A stretch of 64,000 bases of DNA from Istiophorus platypterus (GCA_016859345.1 CM029119.1:3554609-3618608); one strand, 5' to 3'; shown: positions 50,565 through 64,000, counted from the stretch's first letter. A program made the numbers and translations. Notes: generated by a model from the sequence alone, not told the origin.

Positions 50565-50827
50565 GATGTACTAAGTCCCCCCTTTTTGTGCCACACTGGA
50601 CTGTGGGGTTCCCTCACCTGCAAAATCACACTTTAAGTCCTGCTTTTACCTGAAGTGATTGCCACCTGTTTGCCCAACATCAACTCCACCTAGGTATCAT
50701 TTCTTTTGATCAAGTTCTTCAATAAGGATGGCACCACATACACTGCCTCTGCAGTTTATGCTATATACAGCCTTACACTTACTAGTATACTCCCAGTGTG
50801 ATGAGACGAGCAAGACCAACATATATG

Positions 50828-52276
50828 CAGTTAGATTCATAAATATTTGGACAGTGACACAATTCTTGTAATTTTGCCTCTGTACATAACCAAAATGGAT
50901 TTTAAACAGACAAATCAGGTTGTGATTGAACTCTACCTTTCATATTTAATTCAAGGGATTTTGAAAAATTACATATTAGCTGTTTATGAAAACAGCCATT
51001 TTATATATAGGCTCTCATTTTTAGGTGCCAAAAACATAATTATTAATATAATAGATATTTAATGCTTGGATAAAAATCCTTTTCAGTCAATGACTCCCTG
51101 AAGTGTAGAACCCGTGGACATCACCACATGCTGACTTTCCTCCTGTCAGATGCTTTAACAGATCTTTACTGCAGCCGCCTTCAGTTGGTTTGTCTGTGGG
51201 TCTTTCTGCCCTCAGTTTTGTCTTCAGTAAGTGAAAAACATGCTCAGTTGGGTTGAGGTCAGGTGACTGAGTTGGCCACTGAAGAATATTTCATTTCTTT
51301 TCCTTGAGAATCTCTTGAGATGCTTTCATGGTATCTTTTGGGTCATAATCCATCTGTACTGTGAAGCTCTGTCCTGTCAGTTTTGCAGCATTTGGCTGAA
51401 TCTGAGCAGATAGTAAAGCCCTGTTCACTTCAGACCCACTACTGGCAGCTGTACATGCCCATGCTATAACACTGTCTCCTCCATGTCTGACAGATGATGT
51501 GGTGGCTTTGGTTCATGAGCTGTTTCTTTCCTTCTCCATTCTCTTCTCTTCCCATCATTCTGGTAAATGTTCATCTTGGTTTCATCTGTACAAAGAATCT
51601 TGGTCCAGAACTGATCAGGCTCTTTTTTTTTTAGATTCTTTTCTTGTAAAATCTAATCTGACCTTTTCTGTTCATGAGTGTTACCAGTGGTTTACACCTC
51701 ATGGTTAAACTCTCTGTATTTACATTCATGAAGGCGTCTCTAGATTATAGACTTTGATAATGATACACTTTCCTCCTGTAGAGTTTTCTTGACCTGACTA
51801 GATGTTGTGAAGAGTTTTTCTTCACCAAGGAAAGAATTCTGTGATCATCCTCTCTAGCTGTCTTCTGTGGTTTTCCAGGCCTTTTGTTGTTGCTGAACTC
51901 ACCAGTTCCTTCCTTCTTTTTAAGGATGTACCAAGTTGTTGATGTGGCCACTTCTAAAGTTTCTGCATCTGTCTAAAGGTTGATTTTTGTTTTTTTCCAT
52001 TTAAATCAAGGCCTCCTTCATTTGTATTGAGACCTCTATGGAACGCATCTTAAAAGTTCCCACAAAGACCAAATACTACCAGATACAAAATTCAAAATCA
52101 ACACTTCAGTCCCGACTATGTATAAAAATGTAATTCCAAAAAGGTACATTCTCAAACCCCTTGGATTAAAGCTGAAAGTCACATCATGATTTGTTTGTTT
52201 CAAATCCATTGAAGTTATACGCAGAGGAAAAATTACAAAAATTGTGTCACTGTCCAAATACTTTTGCACCTATCTG
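50828..52276 (-). mobile_element. Degenerate Tc1-like DNA transposon
   Basis: The ends are long inverted repeats (over 120 bp): CAGTTAGATTCATAAATATT then TGGACAGTGACACAATTCTT on the left, and CAGATAGGTGCAAAAGTATT then TGGACAGTGACACAATTTTT inverted from the right. TA follows the right end, as expected for Tc1 insertion. On the minus strand a broken transposase is readable: a DNA-binding part at about 51,750-51,950 (RPGKPQKTAREDDHRIL), the first catalytic Asp in CTDETKMN, a second in QMDYDPKDT, and the catalytic Glu motif SPDLNPTE at about 51,244-51,270. At least one in-frame TGA and several frameshifts mean it is dead. Confidence 0.9.
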
Positions 52277-52279
52277 TAA

Positions 52280-54640
52280 ATCCTGCTGCTACTAAGGCTA
52301 TAAATAATTAGGTTTAGGATTAGGAATGATTGAGTCTTTTTCTGAGCATATTAACATGTGTATAAAAGAAATTTATGGAAATAGGTTTGAAAATCTGTGA
52401 AATATCAAGTTACGATATGTTTAATTGTTGTAATAGAGGGTTTAAGATGATCATAAAAGGGTTAGGGTAAGTAACTGTAACTACCTGCTGGCTCAAACAC
52501 CAGGGGCTTTGTAGTGTTTCTCCTCAGCCCTGAAACTACGGAGTCAGACGGGAAAGGAATCATAAATTAGATTTCCCTGTAATCTCTACACCCTGGCTGG
52601 CTGTCCCAAGATGTCCTCCTAGGTTTAAAAGCAACAGTGTAATGTTTATGTTGGCTGAAAAAGAGTATGCATCAAACTAAATTTGATGTATTAAAGACCC
52701 TGCTGGATGTTGTTTGCACACGCAGGTGAAAGCTCAGTGGATGAAGTCCTATTTTCTCCTCGTTTGATGTCAACACGTTGAAGGCAAAAATCAATCTTAA
52801 ATCAAGATAAGAGTTTTCGGGTCTGCATTTTGTGGAATCACTGAATATCAATTGTGTACTTTTACATAATTTAGATATTTCAGTGGAAAATGGGCTCTAA
52901 ATGTCTAATAGCATTTGAATGAGGTCATGGCATTTTGTCCTTTGATTTCCCTTGGAGCCTTGCATCTACTGTACATTCAATTTCTAAAAGAGGCCAAATG
53001 AATGTTATAAAACAGAACAACTTACTGTATCTCTTCAATTCTCAGCAACAAAAAAAGTTTAATTTATTGGTAATTTTATGATTTTCTAAGACTTTGTCAT
53101 ATAATCAGGGACATTCAAATGAGTAATCCTTTTGCTGTCAGTGATGGATACCCCAGTAGAAATCCTTTCACTGCACTGTATTGGAGCAAAATCCATTTCA
53201 TGGGAAATGAGAGCATGCTTATTTTGAAAGTCATGCCTGATGTAAGGAGCACACTGTGCCTTCTCTGTTTCATGTGTGACTCCAGTCATTAAGTGTGATG
53301 AATTGCCTTTTGAATGCTCATTATACAAGTTATGTCATGATATATTCATGTCATTTGTGTAACATACGAACAACGTGTTTGCTATTGTTCTAAAAATAAG
53401 ATTTTATTCTTGTTTTCTTGAAATTCCATTCAAGAACACAAGGATCTTAAAATAAAGGTGCTCAGAATGTGCACATTACACAGGCTGCAGACAGAAATAC
53501 TCTTAACATAAACATGGCATCACCATACATGCTGACATTGAATTCTTTTGTGCTATTTAAAGACTGAAATGAAGCAAATATAACATGGATGATTCCCGAA
53601 AAACAACAGCAATCATGTTTAACACCTAATATGATCTCATATGTTGAAAGTCTTAGATGTTGACAATGTTCTGATTACACACTTGTAAATCTAATTTCAT
53701 GCCCAGGTGCATGACCCTGTCTATAACCTGAAAACAGGCGTATAATAGTCCAGTGGGGATGTGGATATAAAATGCTTTAACATACAGTGAGTTATTTTCT
53801 ATGCACCCTCATTACATTATATGAACATTGTGGATGTCAGGTTGGATCCAAAGGGGAAACAACATTAATGCAACTTCAACAACGACAATTCAGTACAGCA
53901 TTTGGATTTCATTGGTCTTTTCTGTGTGTGTGTGTGTGGGGGGGGGTCAAACTGAACAACAAAGAAGAGCAGAAAACAAGAGATAATTTCTTTCTAATGT
54001 CTTTGATGTTTTTCAACATTGTTTTGATTTTGAAAGAGTTTGTGTTTTTCAGGAATGTCCTTCCTTTCCTCTGCCAGTGTCATTAGAGTGCTGGTTCCAG
54101 TCCCGGCTAAAGGTATTAATACACACTCCGGAGACACTCTGGCATCTGTGTTTAGTTAGTGGGTTTGATTTGAGTTTGTGGGAGGCAGCATGGTTCAGTC
54201 AATGTAAGGAGCAGCATCAGGGAACCAAATCCACACAGTTTAAGACTAATTCTGATTTATTACAACTTTGGTCGTATTTAAATAGCTTTGGCCAGCAGTT
54301 ACGATTACACTGTTATAACCAGAGCAACTGCTGATATCTAGGAAAGTAGCAACATAACTAAATTAAAGTTTTTTCAGGGCAAAAAACACAAGGAGGCAGA
54401 TGTGTAAATGAGCTAACATTTTAACTAGATTATCCACCATTTATTCTCTTTACACAGGAAACCTCTAGGCACAAACAACTACGCTCAGTATGGTTGGTCA
54501 ATACTGAATCAGGAAGTCTGTAAACTGTGATGGATGTTTATAACAGGCAGCTTGGGTAATAATCTTATTGTTAGCTTTGTTTCATCTTCCAATTAGGTTT
54601 TGAAGAGTGGAAAAGCTGATGTCGCCCAGCACAACTACAT
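52280..54640. other. Intergenic sequence
   Basis: AT-rich sequence, with a G-run at about 53,938-53,946 after a GT stretch. No supported gene. Confidence 0.55.
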
Positions 54641-54980
54641 ATAAGCTAGATACACTACCTTAACCCTCATACAGCTATTCATGGGGAAGTTATGGTGAAG
54701 TTGGCACACACTTTCTTCTTTTACCCATCTAGCAGACAGGAAACAATGTTCACATTCATCTCCCATTGTGCGGATTTAAGTCACCTGGTAACTTAAGTCC
54801 ACGATTATATATCTTTAGCTACATTTTGGTTTCCGTCAACTACTGAGATGAAAAATCTGTTTCTTTAGTTGGCTGCTAAAGTCACCAGTTAGTTGCTAAC
54901 TTTGTTTTTCGGTGCTGAATAGGTAGTGCATTGTTCTTTTTTCACTGAACAGCTGTCTGCTGTGATGGGAAGGCAGAGCA
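54640..54980. repeat. Possible further copy of the dispersed fish repeat
   Basis: AAGTCACCAGTTAGTTGCTA, ACTTTGTTTTTCGGTGCTGA and ATAGGTAGTGCATTG match a section that I remember preceding the 19.6-kb type sequence in the common fish repeat. Boundaries are uncertain. Confidence 0.4.
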
Positions 54981-56854
54981 GTAAGACTGTACCAAAACAT
55001 TAAAGTTGCAAAAGTTGTAAAACCAAAACACAGAGCTGAAATATGCTAAAACATCCATATGAGCAACAGGACATATCTGTGTGACAAACCCCTATTTTGT
55101 ATTTTCAGCCCACCCCATGCCCAATGAATTCACTCGCAATATATGTATTAATGAGATACTCCTTAAACCTCAATGAGGTTCCAACAGTATCCCAAGCTCG
55201 ATAAAGGTGTATGCCATCATCTCCGTTCTTTCCTCTCTTACATCAGCCTACAGCGCATAACATGGACTTGGTGTGCTGTGCTTTATTCACAACAACAGGA
55301 ACAATCGTCAAAATGCAAATAAAGATATACGAGTGAAAGAGAGGCTTTGAGGAAACCCAGACCACCTGGCTCCTCTGGCTCTCTTTACCTCCCTGTGCGA
55401 ACAGGCCGGCACAAACATGAGCATGTTTTCAGTTTGCAGCAGTGGGAATAATATATCTGGATGTGAACAATTGTACTTGTTTTGCCATTACACTCCAGGC
55501 TGGGCTCAGTTCAACATACCAATAGTTGCTATTACGACTGGATGACAGCAGCCTCTCTGCCCAGTCTTTAAGCACACCGCACTCACTCAAAGCCCCACGG
55601 CTGAGGTAATGCCTGGGTCGCGGGCCAGAACTCCATGCTCAGAACAGGGATACGAAATCAGATCTAAATTTAGAGGATTGTTAAGTGGACTCTGTAACAA
55701 TTCCATCAATCAAACACGCTGACTTCTCCCTCTCATGTTTTACAAAAGAGGATTTTCTACATTTTATTGCTATGTATCATGGATTACGTCACGACTGTGG
55801 CTCATAGGCGAAGACTTCTTTGGTGTCACATTTTAGGTGCCTAACTTCAATGTAATGTTCAGCAGCAAAGTTTTATTCCCCAACTTTGACATGTGTGCAT
55901 TTCTCTTTGGACTCTACATGGCCAACAGCTGAACCTCTGCTTGATAAGTAAAGGAGCCTTATCCTCGGAAGAGAGCTGAGAAGCAGGTTCATTGCTCATC
56001 CTCAGAATGTTTTGATACTTTTGTCTTGATCTGAGGTGAACGCTACAAGCTTCTGGTAAATACCAAGCTGACTGTAAAATATTAGCCCTTCTCTTACAGG
56101 GTATCACATGAGCCTGCCTCAGGGCATTGCTGAAAGCCCTTAATGCCTTCCACCCTGCTGCATTGCCACTTTTCCCAGGAGCTGGACTGTCTGTCAAACT
56201 GGTTCCTTCAAAAAACATAATCCTAAAATAGCATAAGAGAAAAAGTTTTGACAAGGAAAAAACTTTGGCTCTTTGTCTGCAATTGTGCATTTCTTCAAAA
56301 CAAGTTAATACACACAGATAGACAGATTGATAAAAAAAAAAAAAGTATACAGAACACTTTATTAAACCCAGTTGGATATTTCATTGTTAATGCAGCCGAG
56401 TTTCATAAATCGCAAAACTAATTAGCTAAGGACCCTCAAGAAAGGGGGTAGGTGAGCAGGACTTTAGCTACCCTCAAGATACTGAGGTCATGTCCTCACT
56501 AACATTTTGGGGGATTAAGGAACCTTGGCACAGTTTTTCTGCAGTTAAAATCTTACACAAATTTTATAGGCTGATTTCAGCCATTATATACACAGTACTT
56601 TTCCACCAGGAATCAGTAGTACACCAGAATTTGCTTCCTGGCAGTGTGGAAGGGGCATTTAGACCTTCATGATGATAGCGAAGCTTTATTTTACGGATTC
56701 TAATCATTTGTAATAGTTTTCCAGATAGTTTCTTGGAGCAAACTGTGAAATCTAGTTGTAATTGTCCGAAAACCAAAAACAAAGTATAGTTAAATTGTAG
56801 TTAGGTGTGCTGGGTTCATAAGCAGTTGTCAATTTTCAGACATTAAACCTTCAA

Positions 56855-56860
<6 letters not shown>
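54981..56860. other. Intergenic sequence
   Basis: No gene supported. A 143-codon minus-strand frame at 55,859-56,290 resembles no family I know. Confidence 0.5.

Positions 56861-56863
<3 letters not shown>

Positions 56864-56900
<37 letters not shown>
56864..56900. repeat. (TA)n microsatellite
   Basis: About 18 TA units following GTACA. Confidence 0.95.
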
Positions 56901-56901
<1 letters not shown>

Positions 56902-59900
56902 CTGCATTTATATGTATTTGAGAACAAGTAACTTAATTTAAAAAAAACCTTAATAATTAAAAACTTCAAATACTACAGAATCAACTAGACTTAAATCAAA
57001 TATTTAAATAGAAATATCTGTTACACACACATATTCCCAAAAACCATTCACCGAATGCACGCCCACATTAGTCTGCTGGAAAAGTTTGCTAAAACATTAG
57101 CCATGTCAGCTTTAACATTAAAAAGCTATTATAAGTCTAACGTTTTGGATAAATAACTTGCTGATGTTCGTTTATTCAGAATGACTGGGCAAATTTTGCT
57201 GCCAAATGGCAGCTGAAAACTAATTAATGCGGCATAACTTACGTCCGTAAATGTCAATCTGTGGGAAATCAGTAGTACTTATATTTTAATCCATCTACTG
57301 AAATTAACTATTTTCATGTTACAGATTATACAAAACCTCAGAATATCAGGTTTAACCTGATATATTCCTTATATATATATTCCTTGAATGCGAACAGAGA
57401 GATGGACTACATTAAAAACTGCGTCAAAAGGAAAAACAATAGGATGACAGTGGCAAAACATTTTATATTGGTGAGTTCAGTTCCTGCAACTTTGAACCAA
57501 AGATATCATGAATGGGTGAACAAACTGTTTGAGATCAAGGCAGATAAAATGGAGTGGCTAAGCTTGTCTAAATGATTACTGAGCCACTGAGCCACTGGAA
57601 CTCATCAATTCCCAGGTCCTGCATGCTCATTTGGGGGAAATCACTATTATCCAATGACCTCACTACTCTATCAAATAACTCAGAGATAAGTGAGTGGAGG
57701 TAACAACCCAGTCTGCAAATAAAAACCCAGATTATAAATAGCCTTAAAGAGTGTTTCAGACTGCTGGGAGGAGAGAACACGTTGCTTTACACACAAACAC
57801 ACACACGGTTAGAGTTGTACATGTGCAGCAGCAGCAGGGCCGGGTGAGGACACCCCCTCGCTGGATCAGGATTACCCACTGCTGTATCAAGCCTCCACCG
57901 ACCAGTCACTGTGAGTTATGCAATATATCTTCTCTCATCTTCCCCGTCAGGACCAGACTGAAGAGAATCTATAACTGAATTAGAATACTCTATACATTTG
58001 AATCATTTTTATTCAGAGCTTCGGTTTTATAAAGCAAAGCAATCTGAAATAACAGAGCTAAAACATAAATAACAGTGAAATAATATTGTGCCATGTCATT
58101 CATAACGGATTGCAAATCTTGTCTGTCCTCTGCTTGACTTGTCCAGTTTCTAGTTCTTGTAATGTTTTTTTTGTGCTTCACTCCAAGTTAGTGATCAAAG
58201 TGTGGTAGAAAAGCATGACGATATTTCACTAAAGTATGCATTGTGATACTGGCTTCAAAGGCATGCAGTATTAAGATTCATAAGTGTGGGCTTTGGAAAG
58301 GTAACTTAAGAAGATGATAATAGCCTGAGCAGACGTTTTGGGGTGATAATGCTGAAAAGGTGAACTTGTTTTTCTAACTGAAGGAGAGAGGTATCGATTA
58401 GTCCTTGTGTAGAAGACAAGAGGGTAACGGTGGAAGTGAAAGTTGTGAGAAACAATTAAAAAATGGTTGGTGAAAAAAAAGTTAGATGAGAATGAAGAGT
58501 GAGAAATGAGGGGGTAGAGGGACAAGAGGCTGCTTCCATGCTGAGTAAAAAAGAAAGAACTGAGCACCACTCACAAAGATGACTGTCCCATTACCCAGTT
58601 ATCAACTTGAACACATGCTGCTTACTTCAGCTCCATGGTAACAAAAAACTATGAAGAAAAATAATAGAGACATTCTTTTTTTCACAATGAAAACAAGACA
58701 AAAATAGAAATAAAAAAAAACTGAAAATGACACCTATGACAAAATGCCTTTATCATAGTAAATAGTAATTATTTTTTGTTCGATTAACAAACAAAATGTA
58801 ACCAATCATGTGAAAGAGTTATTTTCTTTATTGATTTATAAAATCTCTTGAAAATTAGACAAGAAAAGGCAACCATTCAAACAGGCCAACCAGCACATGG
58901 ACATTGATAGAAAAAGGTTTTCTAACATTAGGGAAAAAGTGGAGGATTTTTGTGGGCAGTCAATCATTTAAATCTTCCTGTCAATGTTCGCTAAAAGAAT
59001 ATAAAACAGTGTTAGTCCAGCATTTGAGCTGCTAGCCCTCAATTAGCTATTGAAATGCTAGGTGAGCGAGAACGACAGAGTTAGCTGCTGTGCTCAAATG
59101 GACAGTTTATGGGAGTCTGGGAATGACAGGTGGATTTACTGAGGGCAGTGTGCTCCTTCAGTTAGTCCAGAGCAGAGTAACATGATCCATTATTGTCTAA
59201 AATATGCAACCTCGCCTTTCTCCATGAACCTTGCGATATTAGAGGGCAACACCTGTAAATATGGCATCTTTACAGAAAAACAAAGCTGGCAGCAGCTGTG
59301 GCCACAGAATGCTTATGACATAAAAATGAAAAACGAGAGGTAAATGTTGCTGACAAAGGTTTCTGTTGACTTAAACTAGACTATAACTAACAAACCTAAA
59401 ATGAATGTGAAGCAAAACTCATACACAATTTTTTCACAAGACCAAGACTGAAAGTAAATCAAAGCCAGGTGAAATGATCACTGTTCTACTCAGATCAATG
59501 GATTTTCTCTATGTGCATCAACAAATATTCCAGGTAACGATTTCTATTAGTCAAATGTGTCTCAAGTAGAAAGGCCTGGTAGACTCCTTGGCATAGGCAA
59601 GCACCGGGGCCCAGGTCGGAGGCCCCACTCATCTGCAGCACCAGAGGAGGGTTGTTTATCGAAGCAGAGACGTTCAGGAGGAAACTATCTTCTGGGCTGA
59701 TCCCAGGAGCCGGATCTAATTAGAAACAACTGCTCTAAATTCTGCAATGGCTACTAAGATCTCTCTTTTTATGTTGCTTGGCTGGTCCTGCACGTTCATC
59801 AGCTACACCTCCAGGCTCATCTCCATCTTTTAAGACTCCCCTAGCTGTGTGGTGTTTTTGGATTTCATGGATGGTAAAAAGAAATTTGGAGCCGGACACC

Positions 59901-59925
59901 TAACTCCCAAACGCTATCTCTCCTC
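56901..59925. other. Intergenic sequence
   Basis: AT-rich with A- and T-rich runs (for example near 58,440-58,780). No gene, RNA gene or nameable element. Confidence 0.55.
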
Positions 59926-59928
59926 CCA

Positions 59929-59948
59929 CGCACATGCACACGCACGCA

Positions 59949-60002
<54 letters not shown>
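59929..60002. repeat. Compound (CACG)n(CA)n microsatellite
   Basis: A CGCA tetranucleotide run changes sharply at about 59,968 into about 17 CA units. Confidence 0.95.
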
Positions 60003-60005
<3 letters not shown>

Positions 60006-61830
60006 CTTGTCTTGAAACAACAGACTACAATCACACTTGTCAGGTCAAATCTGTTTCCAATTGGCCCTGGACTTTCATGTGTTTAGACCTCGCCCTGTTG
60101 CTTTTGAGAAACATTACATCATAGACCTGGTTTACTGTAGCTGCACTGTAGGTGCCTTGTAGCGTTTTAATCTCTCACCTCGCTCATGTTTGGAGTCGAG
60201 TCAATTATCATTAGCGATGAGATCACTGAGGGATCGCGCTTTAGAGCAAGAAGTGCCACTGCCGAGTGGTTCAGATCCAACTATGTGGCGCTGACCTACT
60301 GCACAGCATGAATTCTGCCACAATACAACATCCATACAGTGATTACATGTCTGGCAATATCACGATTTTGGCAGGAACAAGCCCAGACATGAACCTCTCC
60401 AAGCTTTCAAGTCAATCTAATCCTGTCATCGGACGATCTCAATAGGTAGTTCGTCATTCACTTGGCATCCAAACGTTCTTTTTCAGGCGAGCACTGGCAG
60501 AGGCAGGCACTCATATTTGAACCAGGTGATGGAGTTTCATGTCAATATTTCTCATTTTATAGACTAAATAATCACGGAATTTTGCGACACAAACTTGACA
60601 CTACAGATGGTGTTACTGCTAAAAAATAAGCTTTATTTTCTCAACTTACAACTTTATTAATGGGGAGATGTCTGAAGAAATATAATCAGAGATAGAATGA
60701 AAGAATTTGAGAAAGGGCCATTGTGAATTGATGTGGAAGTATATTAAGAGTGCAAAGGATGAGGTTGCAGAGGATACATACGGTATACAGTACATAGTAG
60801 AGCAGCGCTGGGAAGATCCTCAAACCAGATACTTGTTATTTGACTGATGAAAGAAAACAAATGAAGCCTAAGGTTAAAATAAACTCTTCACTATTGACTA
60901 CTGAAATGGTTGGACATTCTTGTAACCATAATCCCTGGAATTTACTCCATAATGCAGCCCAGTCATCTACAAAATACATTTATACAGTAGTCATTTCCTT
61001 TTGAGGAAATCTACTTGGTGTCTGGATTACAAATGAAATATTTTGTCAAATCAAAGCATGTGTCCAAGTGTGACATCTGTCACAGGCAGTGGGTCATGGT
61101 AGATGGTTGGGCATGTAAATCACAGTAATTTGACTCGTTGTAACATTTATGCCACCAAAACAATGTTTAAAGTTGCACTGGTTACTTTCAAATTGCCATG
61201 TGTACTGTGAAAAGTACTGAAATCATTCCAAATCCTTCATAGTTTGTCTAAGTAGGTAAGCCACACCCAAAACAATGGCAGGACAGTGCTTTTATTCAGT
61301 GCGCCTAGAACTGGTGATTGTACAGTATGCAAATACAGTTGTAATCAGTGGGTGAGGCAGTTTTAAAATAAAGACAACAGTACCTAGAGGAAATTCACAT
61401 TTTTAAAAAGTGATGAAATTTAAGATTTACAACAGAAGGTGTTAGGAAGCTGCTCCCGGACAGCACTTCACTACTGCCAGGAAATTTTGTGAATTGTTGT
61501 TTTTCAAGTTTTATCAGAATATAACAAAGAATAGTATGCTTGTTTCTTCCTTTACAAAACTAGAGAAACCTCTTCAATGGAATTACACCAGCTACCACTC
61601 CTTCCAATGCACTGATGTTAAAACCCATGAGTACTCAGTAATCATTACTACGTTGTTGACAGGTGCGGTCCAGTCTCCAAATGGTTTGTAGATTTGCCTA
61701 ATGTCTTAGAGTGGAAGGAAATGATTGAAACTGGGATACAGTGATCTGTGACTTAAGACATATTTTGGCCAAGGGCGCCTCTGTGATGTTTCCCAGTACA
61801 GTAGATATCTCCAGAACCACACTTCAGCTT
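60003..61830. other. Intergenic sequence
   Basis: No supported gene or clear element. Confidence 0.55.
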
Positions 61831-61831
61831 A

Positions 61832-62060
61832 TTGTTGGGTTTTCTGGCCAGGACTCTGCTCCCATCAACTGTGTTTTCATCTGGTTTCGGTGGAGACCAA
61901 ATCAGATCTGAACAGACTATTGGACTGACATTTGTAAGTAGGCCAGAAACATGGTTTAAAATGAGTGCTAATGTTTCTTTTAGTCTGGTGGATGTATTAA
62001 TAAGAAACTTTTGGCCAACACAAATAAACTTCTTTAAAAGTAATATTTTACCTTTTTAAC
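61832..62060 (+). repeat. Dispersed fish repeat, 'GAGACCAAAAACAGAG' family, copy 4
   Basis: GGTGGAGACCAAATCAGATC, CTATTGGACTGACATTTGTA, GGCCAGAAACATGG and TGGATGTATTAATAAGAAAC follow the order seen at 14.9 and 47.8 kb. Confidence 0.55.
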
Positions 62061-64000
62061 CCAACCCCAGGTATCCAGCTGACAACCTGTAACACAAACA
62101 TATACATACAACTTAAATCCCCAAGAAAAGGCAATGTGTCTAGTCAGGATTGATATTTTAATATTATTGAAATATATGAACCTCAGGAAGGGGCTAAGAG
62201 TTGCCTATACATAACCATAAAAAATTACCTGTGCTTTAATTGACATAGGTGGATATATTAAGGAAAACAAATTAAATATACTGACAATGAACATTTTGCA
62301 GTAACATTCAATATTAACATTTTGTATTGAAGGGTTCTGTAAAAAACATTGTCTCTTTATGTTGGTGCTAAAAAAAACCTGCTCCAGGCAGCATAACGTT
62401 TCACGCATTGTGTATGAATACATTTTTAGAAATCAGAGTTGTGTATTCATATGGTGGAAATTTGTTTTAAGCTGAACTGCCTATGCTAAGAATGGTAGCT
62501 AGAGTACATGCAGTTCTGTTGTTGTACCCCCGGTACACACAAGTCACTGTCAGCTTATGTTTTGTGCTAATATCCTGCATGGTAGATTTAGTCTGTTTTT
62601 GTAAAACAAACATTCCTCCGTCTGTGTTTGGGACAGAAAAGGCTCTCGGAAGTTGTTATAGCTGGGAGGCTTTTAAAGGCAAGTCAACCTAAACAGGGGT
62701 TCCTTTAAGCATGGTACATCAGCCGTATGTGGACCAGAGTGTGAGTGTGTGTTGGCGGGTGAACAGGATGGAGGGCCTGAAGAGGCTATACCTTGTCAGT
62801 ATAAGGAGAATGAGTAATATATTCATGCTGCGATGATTCATAGCTCTCCGTCTCCAACTGGACAGCACAAAAAGAATCACAATGAAAAACGATATAATTC
62901 TTGACCTTTATCGTAATCACATAACACATCGAGGGCTTAGCTGTAAGCTTAAACCCTTGTTCCAGGCCAAGCTGAGCTTTCTGACACAAATGGTATCAAT
63001 TTGCTTCCAGTCATTAGAGCACATTGTTGACTAGGATGACATACTGTAGAGTCAAGCTAACTGGGAATCCAGTCCTAAATCAAATGACCAGCTTTCCTAC
63101 AAAAGAATGTACTTTGTCTTTACCATTGGAAGAGGAGACTCATTCCAGACCGGGAGTTTAATGGTTTAGACAACTGAGGGTAGTTTGCAGGGATGATTGA
63201 AAAGGTTCCGGCTGCTCCTTGCTTCTATTTTTCCAGATTTCCCCTACTATTTCAAGGGGGAAAGAATGAAAAACAAAACAACACATTCTCTCCCTCCCTC
63301 CTTCTCCCCCCTGCTAGCATGCACACCCCTGTAGAGAGCGCACCAGCGGTGTCCAACAGAAACACCAAACAGAAATAGAGTTGCTATTTCAGTCTGAACT
63401 GGCTGTTATTTTTAGGAAAAGTGACATACTCTACGTTGAATTACAACATCATAAGGTCATTCCATACCTCCTTTTTGCAGTCATCAAGCCTCCAACCTGT
63501 GACTCACCACAAAGTATGTGGTGACGTTACTCCAAACTACCCACCTCCATGTTCTGATCAAAAATTTGATAATCAGCCCACTGACCTGATTCAATCAAAG
63601 GGGGTAACTCTTACTATCCACAAAAATCTGTTTCTAGTTTAAACAGATGATTTGATATTGCCATCCTACAGGTAAAACCGAGCAGTCTGATCAGGATACT
63701 TGTCGTGTTTAGTTCAGATTGGTTTGTTTTATACTTGCCCATCATGGACCAGCTCCATGACTTTGCTTCTGCTTTTGACAGCACATCATAACATTTGTTT
63801 GCAGCATTTGAATGAAATGTAGTGAAAACATGCAACAGGATAATGTGGCTGTTGGTACGCCAGGCTGAGACATAATGAAATACATAAAACACATGTTTCC
63901 AATTTCTTACTCACTCCGGTGTTTTGTCCAGCCAGTGATGTAGTTCGAAATGAAAAGGTGGGATCACGACGTGGCAAAGCATCTCTAATAAACAACAGGA
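62061..64000. other. Intergenic sequence to the right edge
   Basis: No supported gene. No exon of a neighbouring gene is recognisable on either strand. Confidence 0.55.

Noticed and set aside
55859..56290. 143-codon minus-strand frame
   Set aside because: The longest right-half frame outside repeats, but it has no recognisable motif, no splice or promoter context, and a length expected by chance in 27 kb.

Overview
The window is nuclear DNA from a teleost fish, probably a spiny-rayed (percomorph) species. I infer this from a vertebrate multi-exon gene with GT-AG introns, long CA, TA and TTTC microsatellites, a degenerate L2-type LINE, a degenerate Tc1-type transposon, and several dispersed repeats that I recognise as common in fish genomes. 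Nothing here is bacterial or viral.

Left half (1 to about 36.3 kb): one gene on the minus strand, the 5' part of an axonemal outer-arm dynein heavy chain. It fits DNAH9 best within the DNAH9/DNAH11/DNAH17 group. I resolved 33 coding exons between 36,144 (ATG) and 777. They total 5,673 coding bases, or 1,891 codons, with no stop and with every junction in phase. They cover the N-terminal tail, the linker and the start of AAA1, including the Walker A loop GPAGTGKT at residues 1858-1865. The rest of the motor (Walker B, AAA2-6, stalk, microtubule-binding domain) lies beyond the left edge. Introns range from 81 bp to 6.1 kb, and the larger ones carry degenerate fish repeats.

Promoter (about 35.7-37.0 kb): exon 1 lies in a GC-rich block. 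Two sequences matching the RFX X-box consensus, the usual switch of motile-cilium genes, lie 66-115 bp upstream of the ATG. A GGGCCA/GGACCA minisatellite of about 680 bp, with higher-order 60-bp and 192-bp repeats, abuts the distal X-box.

Right half (37-64 kb): I see no convincing protein-coding gene. It holds a hAT-like element flanked by an exact 8-bp duplication (GTGCACTG) and split by a later L2-like LINE insertion, a degenerate Tc1-like element with long inverted ends (50.83-52.28 kb), copies of other dispersed repeats, microsatellites and AT-rich DNA without clear features. It is best read as the intergenic region upstream of the dynein gene.

I found no new biological system. The points most worth checking are the promoter arrangement (tandem X-boxes beside a minisatellite), a (TG)n tract in place of the pyrimidine tract at the exon 30 acceptor, a very weak exon 8 donor, a polyalanine run in exon 1, and the LINE-in-hAT nesting.
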